25,508 nucleotides of DNA from JAUXFS01 sp050329575. Lineage in GTDB: Bacteria > Pseudomonadota > Alphaproteobacteria > Rhodospirillales > Defluviicoccaceae. Where the stretch lies: contig JBHJOP010000061.1 of the NCBI GenBank assembly GCA_050329575.1, positions 1-25,508 on the forward strand, read 5' to 3'. Numbering within the stretch: position 1 is the first letter of the stretch; each line of letters starts with the position of its first letter. This document shows positions 7,901-14,775 of the stretch, piece after piece. Below the pieces are notes generated by a model. It saw only the letters and a list, made by a program, of their open reading frames with translations. It was not told the DNA's origin and ran no database searches. Both the position numbers and the translations under genes were made by a program.

Positions 7901-8467
7901 GTCACCGAAGAAGTCGAGGCGCAGCGGGTCCGCGCAGCCGGGCGGATAGACGTCGACGATCCCGCCGCGGACCGCGTACTCGCCGGGCTCCATCACCGTC
8001 TCGGAGCGGACATAGCCGTTGCGCTCGAGAAAGGCGATCAGTGTCGCCGGATCGAGGCGATCGCCGCGGGCGGCGGTCAGGCTGGCACCGGCCAGTGCCG
8101 CGCGCGGAGGCACGCGCTGCAGCACCGCCGAGACGGTCGTCAGCACCACCCGCCCCGCCCGGCCGTCGCCGCCGTCGAGCAGCCGGCTCAGGGTGTCGAT
8201 GCGCCGGCTGACGATCTCGGCGTTGGGGGACACCCGATCATAGGGCAGGCAGTCCCAGGCGGGGAACTCGAGACGCCGCACCCGCGGGGCGAAGAAGGCG
8301 AGCCCGTCGGCCATCCGCGACAGCCGCACATCGTCGCGGGCGACGAACAGGACGCCGTCCTCGAGGGTCCCGGCGAGCGCACCGATCACCAGCGCATCAT
8401 GGCCCTCCGGCGCCCCGCAGATCAGCGTCCGGCCATCGCGCTTGAGAATATTTTTCGAAGGAATCAA
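4988..8467 (-). CDS. mfd: Transcription-repair coupling factor Mfd
   Basis: The 1159-residue protein is close to the usual length of Mfd. It is a cytoplasmic ATP-driven translocase that removes RNA polymerase stalled at DNA lesions and recruits UvrA. Visible regions are an N-terminal UvrB-like module (FFAPRVRRLEFPAWDCLPYD, then RGGIVDVYPPG), the polymerase-interacting domain (DLVVHVDHGIGRYDRL and LRILYAGDDKLYLPVENIE), and the RecG-like translocase. The translocase has Walker A GDVGFGKTEVA (~640-650), DEEQHFGV (~742), TLTATPIPRTLQMAL, STNIIESGLDLPAVNT and QLRGRVGRA. The C-terminal domain follows (GVRLGLYRRLGDI..). The start codon is TTG at 8467, because an in-frame TAA lies directly upstream. 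It is four bases after the sdhE stop without a clear Shine-Dalgarno sequence, so coupling to sdhE translation is likely. Confidence 0.97.
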   Translation of the reverse strand: MIPSKNILKRDGRTLICGAPEGHDALVIGALAGTLEDGVLFVARDDVRLSRMADGLAFFAPRVRRLEFPAWDCLPYDRVSPNAEIVSRRIDTLSRLLDGGDGRAGRVVLTTVSAVLQRVPPRAALAGASLTAARGDRLDPATLIAFLERNGYVRSETVMEPGEYAVRGGIVDVYPPGCADPLRLDFFGDELDGIRSFDSASQRTIAKGHAVAIRPVSEVGLDSESVARFRTAYRALFGAVGADDPLYGAVSAGRRHAGMEHWLPLFHPHLDTLFDYLPGAAVILDHQAEQARDARLELIADYYGARRTANVGAFAGLAPPYSPVPPERLFLDREAWDARLADRTVGRLSPFAAPEDAPEAVDAGGRPGVDFAEARLKPDVNVFDVLAARLADHRRRGRRTMIAAASRGSRDRLATVLGEHGIAGLTPVDGWAAAVRLKGEAVALAVLDLERGFTTPELAVITEHDVLGDRMMRRGARRKRAETFLTEASSLAPGDLVVHVDHGIGRYDRLETIAVDGAPHDCLRILYAGDDKLYLPVENIEVISRYGSESEGVALDRLGGAAWQARKARLKARIRDMADELIRVAAARTLRPAPVLAPPDGLFDEFCARFPYAETEDQAKAIGDVLDDLREGRPADRLICGDVGFGKTEVALRAAFVTAMEGAQVAVVVPTTLLCRQHARTFEARFAGYPIRIAELSRLVPAKDVKTVKAGLADGTIDIVVGTHALLARDVRFRDLGLLIVDEEQHFGVAHKERLKKLKADVHVLTLTATPIPRTLQMALSGVRQMSLIATPPIDRLAVRTFVLEFDAVVIREAVLREHYRGGQSFYVCPRIEDLDEVEKRLAALVPEVRIVKAHGRMAARDLEGAVGAFYDGAFDVLLSTNIIESGLDLPAVNTIVIHRADMFGLAQLYQLRGRVGRAKVRAYAYLTLPAGRKVTAAATKRLEVMQALDSLGAGFSLASHDLDIRGAGNLLGEEQSGQIREVGVELYQQMLEEAVAEARGEESAGARDAWSPQIAIGIGVLIPEAYVPDLGVRLGLYRRLGDIRERADIDAFATELVDRFGPLPQEVTNLLEVVAVKAACRAAGIEKVEAGPKGAVVSFRDNRFADPAGLVRFIAGQAGTVVLRPDHKLVARRGWETAAERLAGVRRLTADLARIARP

Positions 8468-8471
8468 TTAG

Positions 8472-8738
8472 TTAAGGGACGTACTTGAAGTTGAGAAGCA
8501 TATCCATGACCGGGTGGTCGAGGTCCGGCGGCACCGGCTTGCGGCCCACCAGCCAGTTGTTGAGATCGATGTCGTCGTTGTTCATCAGCAGCGCTTCCAG
8601 CCACGCCACGTCGTCGTCGCCCATCGTCGCCAGGTGGCGATCGGCGAAGGCGCCGAACAGAAGGTCGTTCTCCTTCATGCCGGTGTGGTGACAGCGAAAC
8701 AGCACGCGCTTTCGGAACGGATCCACGGTCTCGTCCAC
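8472..8738 (-). CDS. sdhE: Succinate dehydrogenase assembly factor SdhE (SDHAF2/DUF339)
   Basis: This 88-residue protein has the length and pattern of SdhE, which binds the flavoprotein subunit SdhA in the cytoplasm and promotes covalent FAD attachment. Features: FRKRVLFRCHHTGMKENDLL, then GAFADRHL, then the acidic DDDVAWLEALLMNNDDIDLNNWLVG region and the short C-terminal helix. The family signature RGxxE reads T19-G20-M-K-E23 here: Gly and Glu are kept but the Arg is Thr. The start is GTG at 8738; the ATG at 8749 is out of frame. It is the first gene of an sdhE-mfd unit and divergent from recG, an arrangement I recall from other alphaproteobacteria. A strong candidate promoter lies about 27 bases upstream. 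Confidence 0.92.
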   Translation of the reverse strand: MDETVDPFRKRVLFRCHHTGMKENDLLFGAFADRHLATMGDDDVAWLEALLMNNDDIDLNNWLVGRKPVPPDLDHPVMDMLLNFKYVP

Positions 8739-8741
8739 GGG

Positions 8742-8772
8742 TTTCCCATCTCGTCCGTGGTCAGGGTATAAG
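8742..8772 (+). promoter_or_regulatory. Weak candidate promoter for recG, overlapping the sdhE promoter
   Basis: TATAAG (8767-8772) is a plausible -10 box, with TTTCCC (8742-8747) 19 bases upstream as a poor -35. The -10 overlaps the minus-strand TATACC of sdhE (the shared TATA at 8767-8770), so the two promoters could not be fully occupied at once. Confidence 0.3.
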
Positions 8773-8793
8773 TCCCCACGCCGCCCCTGTCAG
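8765..8793 (-). promoter_or_regulatory. Candidate sigma70 promoter for sdhE-mfd
   Basis: Read on the minus strand, CTGACA (8793-8788) and TATACC (8770-8765) are 17 bases apart. The predicted start is near 8758, leaving about 20 bases before the GTG of sdhE. The -35 box matches TTGACA at five of six positions. Confidence 0.5.
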
Positions 8794-8808
8794 CCGTTTC
8801 GTCGTCCA

Positions 8809-10890
8809 ATGCGTCCGGAAGTTCTCTATCCGCTGTTTTCGTCGCTGCGCGCCCTGCCGGGCGCCGGGCCGCGCATCGCCCCGCTCCTCGAGAAGCTGGT
8901 CGGCGCGCGGGTCGTCGATCTGCTGTGGCACCTGCCGTCTGGGACGATCGATCGCCGCTACGCGCCGACGGTGGCCGACGCCGAGGCCGGGACGGTGGCG
9001 ACGCTCACCGTCCGGGTGATCGACCACCAGCCGCCGAGCCGACCGCGCCAGCCGTACAAGGTCACCTGCACCGACGGGACCGGGACCCTGGAGCTGGTGT
9101 TCTTCCATGCCCGCGGCGAGTACCTGTCGAGGATCCTGCCGGTCGGATCGACGCGGGTGGTCAGCGGCACCGTCGAACGCTACGGCGGTGCGTTGCAGAT
9201 CACCCACCCCGACCACGTCGTCGACGAGGACGGACGGGCCGGGCTGCTGGCGGTCGAACCGGTCTATCCGCTGACCGCCGGACTCACCGCCGGACGGCTC
9301 TCCCAGCTGGTGCGGGCGGCCCTGGACCGGACACCGGATCTCGACGAATGGCTCGATCCCGCCTTCGCCGCGCGCCGCGGCTGGCCGCGGTGGCGGCAGG
9401 CGATCGCTCTCGCCCATGCTCCCGGCGACCCGGAGGACTTGTCGCCGGCGGCGCCGGCGCGGGCGCGGCTCGCCTTCGACGAACTGCTCGCCAACCAGCT
9501 GGCGCTGGCGCTGGTGCGCCGGCACCTCCATCGGCTCCGCGGCCGGTCGGTCCGCGCCGAGGGGCGGCTCGCCGGGCGGGCCCTCGGTGCGCTGTCGTTC
9601 GCGTTGACACCCTCGCAGGCCCGGGCGGTCGCCGAGATCACCGCCGACATGGCGGGCGACGGGCGGATGCTGCGGCTGCTGCAGGGCGACGTCGGCAGCG
9701 GCAAGACGGTGGTCGCCGTGCTGGCGATGCTGACCGCCGTCGAAAGCGGCGCCCAGGCGGCGCTGATGGCGCCGACCGAGATTCTCGCCCGTCAGCATTT
9801 CGCGACCGTGGCGCCGCTGGCCGCCGCGGCCGGCGTGCCGCTGACCCTGCTCACCGGCCGCGACAAGGGCAAGCCCCGCGAAGCGGTGCTGGAGGGGCTG
9901 GCCAACGGCGAGATCCCGATCGTCGTCGGCACCCACGCGCTGTTCCAGGAGGCGGTCGCCTTCCGCGATCTCGCCCTGGCGGTGATCGACGAGCAGCACC
10001 GCTTCGGTGTCCACCAGCGGCTGACCCTCGCCGACAAGGGGCGGGCCACGGATGTTCTGGTGATGACCGCAACGCCGATCCCGCGCACCCTGCTGCTCAC
10101 CGCCTACGGCGACATGGACGTCTCGCGGCTGACCGAAAAACCGCCGGGACGCCGGCCGGTGGACACCCGGGTGGTTCCCGCCGAACGCCTCGAGGAGGTG
10201 GTCGCCGCGGTCGGACGGCGTCTGCGGCATGGCGCCAAGGCCTACTGGGTCTGCCCGCTGGTCGAGGAGTCGGCGGTCCTCGATCTCGCCGCCGCCGAGG
10301 AACGATGCCGGTTCCTCCGCGAGCGGTTCGGCCCCCGCGTCGGCCTGGTGCACGGCCGGATGTCGGGCGCCGACAAGGAGGCGGCGATGGCCGCGTTCGA
10401 GACCGGCGCCGTCGATCTCCTGGTGGCGACGACCATCATCGAGGTCGGCGTCGACGTGCCGGCGGCCTCGGTGATGGTCGTCGAGCACGCCGAGCGCTTC
10501 GGTCTTGCGCAACTGCATCAGCTGCGCGGGCGGATCGGCCGCGGCGCGGCCGCCTCGACCTGCGTGCTGGTCTACGCGCCGCCGCTGACCGAAGCGGCAC
10601 GGGCGCGGCTGGCAATCATGCGCGAGACCGAAGACGGCTTCCGCATCGCCGAGGAGGACCTGCGGCTGCGCGGCGCCGGGGAACTGCTCGGCGTGCGCCA
10701 GAGCGGACAGCCGGTGTTCCGGATCGCCGATCTCGGCCACCACGGCGAGCTGCTCGCCGCCGCCCGTGACGATGCGCGCCTCGTCCTCGAACGCGATCCG
10801 GCCCTGCAGACGGCCCGCGGTCGAGCCTTGCGGATCCTTCTCTACCTGTTCGAACGGGATGCGGCGGTCCAGTTCCTGCGGTCGGGCTAG
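8809..10890 (+). CDS. recG: ATP-dependent DNA helicase RecG
   Basis: The 693-residue protein has the standard RecG length. It remodels stalled replication forks and branch-migrates Holliday junctions. The N-terminal part has the wedge/OB domain (residues ~60-150, including TCTDGTGTLELVFFHARGEY). The helicase core has Walker A LLQGDVGSGKTVVA (~290-303), APTEILARQHF, IVVGTHALFQ, the DEQH box in VIDEQHRFGVHQR (~394), VMTATPIPRTLLLTAYGD, VHGRMSGADKE, ATTIIEVGVDVP and QLRGRIGRG. The C-terminal TRG-like part reads DLRLRGAGELLGVRQSG. The ATG at 8809 gives the usual N-terminus (YPLFSSLRALPGAGPRIAPLL). It is convergent with the DUF502 gene, and the stops of the two genes overlap. Confidence 0.97.
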   Translation: MRPEVLYPLFSSLRALPGAGPRIAPLLEKLVGARVVDLLWHLPSGTIDRRYAPTVADAEAGTVATLTVRVIDHQPPSRPRQPYKVTCTDGTGTLELVFFHARGEYLSRILPVGSTRVVSGTVERYGGALQITHPDHVVDEDGRAGLLAVEPVYPLTAGLTAGRLSQLVRAALDRTPDLDEWLDPAFAARRGWPRWRQAIALAHAPGDPEDLSPAAPARARLAFDELLANQLALALVRRHLHRLRGRSVRAEGRLAGRALGALSFALTPSQARAVAEITADMAGDGRMLRLLQGDVGSGKTVVAVLAMLTAVESGAQAALMAPTEILARQHFATVAPLAAAAGVPLTLLTGRDKGKPREAVLEGLANGEIPIVVGTHALFQEAVAFRDLALAVIDEQHRFGVHQRLTLADKGRATDVLVMTATPIPRTLLLTAYGDMDVSRLTEKPPGRRPVDTRVVPAERLEEVVAAVGRRLRHGAKAYWVCPLVEESAVLDLAAAEERCRFLRERFGPRVGLVHGRMSGADKEAAMAAFETGAVDLLVATTIIEVGVDVPAASVMVVEHAERFGLAQLHQLRGRIGRGAAASTCVLVYAPPLTEAARARLAIMRETEDGFRIAEEDLRLRGAGELLGVRQSGQPVFRIADLGHHGELLAAARDDARLVLERDPALQTARGRALRILLYLFERDAAVQFLRSG

Positions 10891-11636
10891 GGTCGGGCGT
10901 CCGAGCCGACCGCCAGCGGCCGCGGCGGCGGCGCCCCGAGTTCGACGCCGCGATCGGGAGGCGTCACGATCCCGGCCGAGATCACCATCTTGATCGCCTC
11001 TTCCACCGTCATCGCCAGCGGCACGATGTCCTTCTTGGGCACGAACAGCAGGAACCCCGAGGTCGGGTTGGGCGTGGTCGGCAGGAAGATGTTGACGGTG
11101 TCTTCCTTCGTCAGCCGGTCCACCTCCCCCTTGGTGTGGCCGGTGATGAAGGCGATCGCCCACAGGCCGCGACGGGGATACTCGACCAGTACCGCCTGTC
11201 GGAACGCCGTCGATTGCTGCGCGAGGACGGTCTCGGTGATCTGCTTGATCGCGCCATAGATGCTGCGGACGATCGGCATCCGCGCCAGCAGCCCCTCGTA
11301 CAGCCTCATGATCATGCGACCGAGGAAGCCGGCGGTCAGCGCCCCGATCAGGGTCAACGCGACGACCACGATGACCAGCCCCAGCCCCGGCACGCCGAAC
11401 GGCAGGTATTCGGCCGGATTGTATCGGGGCGGAATGAGCGGCGTGACCCTCGAATCGACGAACGTCACGAACAGCCAGGCGAGATAGAAGGTGATCGAGA
11501 TCGGCGCGGTGATCAGGATCCCGGCGAAGAAATAGGCGCGAAGCCGCCCGCCGATGCCCATGTGGTGCTCGGCATGCTTGACCGCGGCGGATTCCGTGTC
11601 GTCTGTGGGCGGCGGCTCGCCGGGATCAGCGTTCAT
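10887..11636 (-). CDS. DUF502 family inner-membrane protein
   Basis: The protein has 249 residues. A charged, probably cytoplasmic N-terminus (~35 residues) precedes two transmembrane helices (LRAYFFAGILITAPISITFY.. at ~32-60 and LGLVIVVVALTLIGALTAGF at ~82-105). The soluble part carries the family signatures RSIYGAIKQITETV, VEYPRRGLWAIAFITG, and NIFLPTTPNPTSGFLLFVPK. DUF502 proteins occur in bacteria and plants; I know of no established biochemical role. The ATG at 11636 is chosen because reading further upstream enters sequence antisense to the Nudix gene; the Shine-Dalgarno sequence is weak (AGG). The stop (TAG on the minus strand) uses the same CTAG tetranucleotide as the recG stop. Confidence 0.88.
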   Translation of the reverse strand: MNADPGEPPPTDDTESAAVKHAEHHMGIGGRLRAYFFAGILITAPISITFYLAWLFVTFVDSRVTPLIPPRYNPAEYLPFGVPGLGLVIVVVALTLIGALTAGFLGRMIMRLYEGLLARMPIVRSIYGAIKQITETVLAQQSTAFRQAVLVEYPRRGLWAIAFITGHTKGEVDRLTKEDTVNIFLPTTPNPTSGFLLFVPKKDIVPLAMTVEEAIKMVISAGIVTPPDRGVELGAPPPRPLAVGSDARP

Positions 11637-11768
11637 GCGCCTAAAATCGTCGAAGCCGCGGCGGAAAGCAATGGCGCACTCGACCGCGGCAGCGCTGGAG
11701 GGGCGGAGGAGGCGATCGAGCCCGCGTCGACGTTGTCCGGCCCCTTTCCCGCACCCGACTTCACCCCC

Positions 11769-11774
11769 TATAAC
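11769..11774 (+). promoter_or_regulatory. Possible -10 box upstream of Nudix gene (TATAAC)
   Basis: TATAAC lies 54 bases before the Nudix ATG, with TTTCCC (11745-11750) 18 bases upstream as a poor -35. The 192-base divergent gap (11637-11828) between the DUF502 and Nudix genes holds nothing else I can identify. Confidence 0.25.
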
Positions 11775-11828
11775 CGCCCCGCGGTCCCGGGCAGGAGTCG
11801 GACCCCGCTGCCGAGGCTCGAACGGTCG

Positions 11829-12272
11829 ATGCGCGAGTATCCAAGTCAGCCGTTGGTCGGTGTCGGTGCAGTCGTCTGGCGTGGCGACGAGGTGCTGCTG
11901 GTCCGCCGCCGCCATCCGCCGCGCCGCGATCGGTGGAGCCTGCCGGGGGGCCTGCAGAAGCTCGGTGAAACGCTGTTCGAGGCCGCCCGCCGCGAGGTCA
12001 GGGAGGAAACGGGAGTCGACATCCGAGTCCTCGGTGTCGCCGATGTGGTCGACCTGATCGAGCGCGACGGCGCCGGCGGCCGCATTCGCTACCACTACAC
12101 CCTCGTCGATGTCGTCGCCGTCTGGCTGGCGGGCGAGGCGGCGGCCGCGACGGATGCGGACGATGCGGCGTGGACCGACGTCGCCGGCCTGCCGCGGTTC
12201 CGGTTGTGGTCGGAGACGGAGCGGGTGATCCTCCTGGCGCGGCGCAAGCTGCCGGATCTGCTGTCTCCCTGA
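11829..12272 (+). CDS. Nudix hydrolase
   Basis: The 147-residue cytoplasmic enzyme hydrolyses a nucleoside diphosphate linked to another moiety. A perfect Nudix box lies at residues ~40-62: G, five residues, E (LQKLGE), seven residues, then REVREETGV. Upstream is VGAVVWRGDEVLLVRRRHPP and a WSLPGG turn, which resembles ADP-ribose pyrophosphatase-type members; substrate cannot be decided from sequence. The start is the ATG at 11829 (MREYPSQPLVGVG), though the Shine-Dalgarno sequence is poor. The next gene, a double-ACT protein, follows 122 bases later on the same strand and has its own possible -10 box. Confidence 0.92.
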   Translation: MREYPSQPLVGVGAVVWRGDEVLLVRRRHPPRRDRWSLPGGLQKLGETLFEAARREVREETGVDIRVLGVADVVDLIERDGAGGRIRYHYTLVDVVAVWLAGEAAAATDADDAAWTDVAGLPRFRLWSETERVILLARRKLPDLLSP

Positions 12273-12300
12273 GCGGCGATGCCCGCCGCGGGAGCCCCCG

Positions 12301-12335
12301 GGCACGGTTCGGCGGCCGTGGAATAAGACCGTGCC
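12301..12335. repeat. 8-bp inverted repeat upstream of ACT gene
   Basis: GGCACGGT (12301-12308) and ACCGTGCC (12328-12335) are perfect inverted arms separated by 19 bases. A TACAAT -10-like box sits at 12353-12358, just downstream, about 36 bases before the ACT-gene ATG. The repeat could be a regulator site on this promoter or a 3' hairpin for the Nudix transcript; there is no T-run. Confidence 0.35.
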
Positions 12336-12394
12336 GCGGCGGACCGCCGTGCTACAATCGGCGTTCGCACGGCCCCGAACACGGACTCCGGACG

Positions 12395-12922
12395 ATGACC
12401 ACCGTCGCACTGATCTCGATCACCGGACCGGACCGCGTCGGTCTGATCTCCGCGATCAGCGGTCGCCTGTTCGAGCTCGGCGCCAACCTGGGCGACACCG
12501 CCTTCGCCGTCCTCGGCGCCGGCGCCGAGTTCACCTCGGTGGTCGAACTCCCCGACGACCTCGGCCTGGAGGCGACCGCCGCGGAGTTGCAGGCCCTGCC
12601 CGAGCTGGCGGATGCGGAGGTTTCGGTCACCCGCTTCGCGCTCGCGCCGGTGCACGGCCCGCTCGGCCGCGTCACCCACACGATCACCGTCGCCGGCGGC
12701 GATCGCCCGGGCCTGATCGCCCGCCTGAGCGAAGTGTTCCAGCAGTTCCAGGCCAACATCGTGCGGCTCAACGCCGAGCGCATCGACGATCCGCGCGGCG
12801 GCAGCCACTACGCGGTCGTGTTTGCCGTCTGCCTTCCGGAAGACAACGCCCGCAACTGCCTCGCCACGGTCGCCAACACCGCCGGCAGTCTGGCGCTGAG
12901 TTGCCACTGGGAAGCCGCCTGA
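12395..12922 (+). CDS. Tandem ACT-domain protein, GcvR-like
   Basis: The 175-residue protein has two ACT domains (about 3-80 and 92-172). The first begins VALISITGPDRVGLISAISG and the second HTITVAGGDRPGLIARLSEVF followed by QANIVRLNAERI. The 'GPDRVGLI' and 'GDRPGLI' loops are the amino-acid-binding turns of ACT domains. This two-domain layout without a catalytic part is that of the glycine-cleavage-system repressor GcvR, an antagonist that works by binding another regulator. The ligand and partner here are unknown. ATG 12395 is the first start that does not extend into the preceding noncoding sequence; the Shine-Dalgarno sequence is weak. The 189-base gap before the next gene contains no feature I can support. 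Confidence 0.88.
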   Translation: MTTVALISITGPDRVGLISAISGRLFELGANLGDTAFAVLGAGAEFTSVVELPDDLGLEATAAELQALPELADAEVSVTRFALAPVHGPLGRVTHTITVAGGDRPGLIARLSEVFQQFQANIVRLNAERIDDPRGGSHYAVVFAVCLPEDNARNCLATVANTAGSLALSCHWEAA

Positions 12923-13111
12923 TCGCGTCGGGCTCGGTCCGGTCCGACCGGCGGGGCGCCATATTCGACTTTGAACGGTCGGGCCATCTCCCCTACTCTC
13001 CAAGTTCGGAACCTGCCGGGCCGGTCGTCACCGGGAGGCATGTCGACCGACCGATCCGGCCCGCCGCCGAACCGTCCGAATTCCTGATCGGAAGCGGAGC
13101 CACCGGGCGAC

Positions 13112-14029
13112 ATGGACATCTACCTCCCCATTGCCGAGATGTCGGTCAACGTGTTCCTGATTCTCGGCCTGGGCGGCGGAGTCGGCTTTCTGTCCGGCCT
13201 GTTCGGTGTCGGCGGCGGATTCCTGATGACGCCGCTCCTGATGTTCATCGGCATTCCGCCGGCGGTGGCGGTGGCGACGGAGGCCAACCAGATCGTCGCC
13301 TCGTCGGTGTCCGGGGTCCTCGCCCATTGGCGCCGCGGCAACGTCGATTTCAAGATGGGCGCGGTGCTGCTGGCAGGCGGCTTCGCGGGATCGACCGCCG
13401 GCGTCTGGCTGTTCACGGTGCTCCGCGGCCTCGGGCAACTCGACCTGGTCATCAAGTTGTCGTTCGTCGTCTTCCTCGGCATCATCGGCGGCCTGATGCT
13501 GATCGAGAGCGTGCAGGCGATGCTGCGGCGGCGGCGCAAGGCGTCGTCGAGCCGGAGCAGGCGGAGGTGGACGGATCGCTTGCCGCTGAAGATGCGGTTT
13601 CGCCGCTCTCGGCTCTACATCAGCGTGCTGTTGCCGGTGACGGTCGGCTTCGTCGTCGGCCTGCTGGCGGCGATCATGGGCGTCGGCGGCGGCTTCATCA
13701 TGGTCCCGGCGATGATCTATCTGCTCGGCATGCCGACCGCCGTCGTGGTCGGCACCTCGCTGTTTCAGATCATCTTCGTGACCGCCAATGTCACCCTCCT
13801 GCAGGCGGTCACCAACCAGACCGTCGACGTGGTGCTGGCGATGCTGCTGCTGGTCGGCGGCGTCGTCGGCGCCCAGTTCGGCGCACGCGCCGGCGCTCGG
13901 CTGCGCGGCGACCAGTTGCGCAGCCTGTTGGCGCTGATGGTGCTGGCCGTCTGCACCAAGCTGGCCTGGGACCTGGTCGCCACGCCCGGTGACCTCTATT
14001 CGGTCGGCGTCATGGTCGGTCACCCATGA
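13112..14029 (+). CDS. TauE/SafE family permease (sulfite/organic anion exporter family)
   Basis: The 305-residue inner-membrane protein has about eight helices and the internal duplication typical of TauE/SafE (former DUF81). Repeat one reads GFLSGLFGVGGGFLMTPLL (~25-45) and repeat two GLLAAIMGVGGGFIMVPAM (~185-205); both are followed by a 'GxPxAVxVxT' stretch. A long basic loop (RRRRKASSSRSRRRW, ~142-156) separates the halves and is probably cytoplasmic. Family members export sulfite, sulfoacetate or related anions; the substrate is not readable here. Its stop overlaps the next gene by 4 bases (ATGA at 14026-14029), indicating co-translation with the TIGR02186 protein. The start is the ATG at 13112, with a GGAG about 12 bases upstream; an internal ATG at 13139 is less likely. 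Confidence 0.92.
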   Translation: MDIYLPIAEMSVNVFLILGLGGGVGFLSGLFGVGGGFLMTPLLMFIGIPPAVAVATEANQIVASSVSGVLAHWRRGNVDFKMGAVLLAGGFAGSTAGVWLFTVLRGLGQLDLVIKLSFVVFLGIIGGLMLIESVQAMLRRRRKASSSRSRRRWTDRLPLKMRFRRSRLYISVLLPVTVGFVVGLLAAIMGVGGGFIMVPAMIYLLGMPTAVVVGTSLFQIIFVTANVTLLQAVTNQTVDVVLAMLLLVGGVVGAQFGARAGARLRGDQLRSLLALMVLAVCTKLAWDLVATPGDLYSVGVMVGHP

Positions 14030-14772
14030 TCCGCTCGCTCGTCCACGTTCCGGTGCTGCTGACGATCCTCGCCCTGGCCTCGTCGGCGCCGTCTCGGGCG
14101 GAGCTGATCGCCGACCTGTCCTCCCACCTGGTGGCGATCACCACCGGCTTCACCGGGGCGAAGGTGCTGTTGTTCGGCACCACCGGCGGGTCGGGCGACG
14201 TCGTCGTCGTCGTCCGCGGCCCCGAGGACGCCAAGGTGGTGCGGCGCAAGGGACGCAGAGCCGGCGTCTGGATCAACGAGGCGGAGATGGTGTTCGAGAG
14301 GGTTCCGAGCTTCTATGCCCTCGCCGCCAACCGGCCGATCGACGAGTTCCTTCCCGCCAGGGTGGCCGAACGCGAGGAGATCGGTCTCGCCAACATGCGC
14401 ATCAGACCGCCAGAAGGCGTCGACCCGTCGGAGGTGGAGGCGTTCAGGGCCGGCCTGATCCGCAGCAAGCAGAAGGCCCGTCTCTACGGGGTCGAAGCCG
14501 GCCGCATCACCTTCCTCGGCCAGACCCTGTTCCGAACCGATATGTTCTTCCCCGCCAACGCGCCGACCGGAACCTACATCATCCGGGTGTTTCTGGTCGA
14601 GGACGGAGAGATCGTCGGCGCCAACATCACCCCGCTGGTCATCAGCAAGATCGGATTCGAAGCCGGCGTCTTCGACTTCGCCCACCGCCACTCGCTCGCT
14701 TACGGCGTCCTTGCCATCCTGATCGCGGCGGTGGCAGGATGGTTGGCGAGCGTCGTGTTCCACAAGGACTGA
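14026..14772 (+). CDS. TIGR02186 / Alph_Pro_TM family membrane protein
   Basis: This 248-residue protein has an N-terminal signal or anchor (~1-25, ending SRAELIAD), a large extracytoplasmic domain, and a C-terminal transmembrane helix (AYGVLAILIAAVAGWLASVVF) with a four-residue tail. Characteristic stretches are LSSHLVAITTGFTGAKVLLFG, VVVRGP.DAKVVRRKG, AGVWIN and NAPTGTYIIRVFLVEDG. I recognise this as the alphaproteobacterial family defined by TIGR02186, which I recall beside TauE/SafE-like permeases. The 4-base overlap with the permease gene and three-base gap to the Usp gene argue for a joint complex. The biochemical function is not established; a periplasmic partner of the permease is inference. 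Confidence 0.85.
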   Translation: MIRSLVHVPVLLTILALASSAPSRAELIADLSSHLVAITTGFTGAKVLLFGTTGGSGDVVVVVRGPEDAKVVRRKGRRAGVWINEAEMVFERVPSFYALAANRPIDEFLPARVAEREEIGLANMRIRPPEGVDPSEVEAFRAGLIRSKQKARLYGVEAGRITFLGQTLFRTDMFFPANAPTGTYIIRVFLVEDGEIVGANITPLVISKIGFEAGVFDFAHRHSLAYGVLAILIAAVAGWLASVVFHKD

Positions 14773-14775
14773 GCC

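Noticed and set aside
5084..8488. Plus-strand open frame of 1134 codons antisense to mfd
   Set aside because: The product is rich in His, Arg, Asp and Val with no domain, and mirrors mfd codon structure; long antisense frames are expected in DNA this GC-rich. Mfd itself is unmistakable.
11637..12410. N-terminal extension of the DUF502 protein
   Set aside because: The extension is antisense to the Nudix gene and lacks any domain; DUF502 proteins are normally about the size given by the start at 11636.
13040..13087. 15-codon leader peptide (MSTDRSGPPPNRPNS) before the TauE gene
   Set aside because: GGGAGG lies only one base from the ATG, too close to act as its ribosome site, and there is no attenuator structure.
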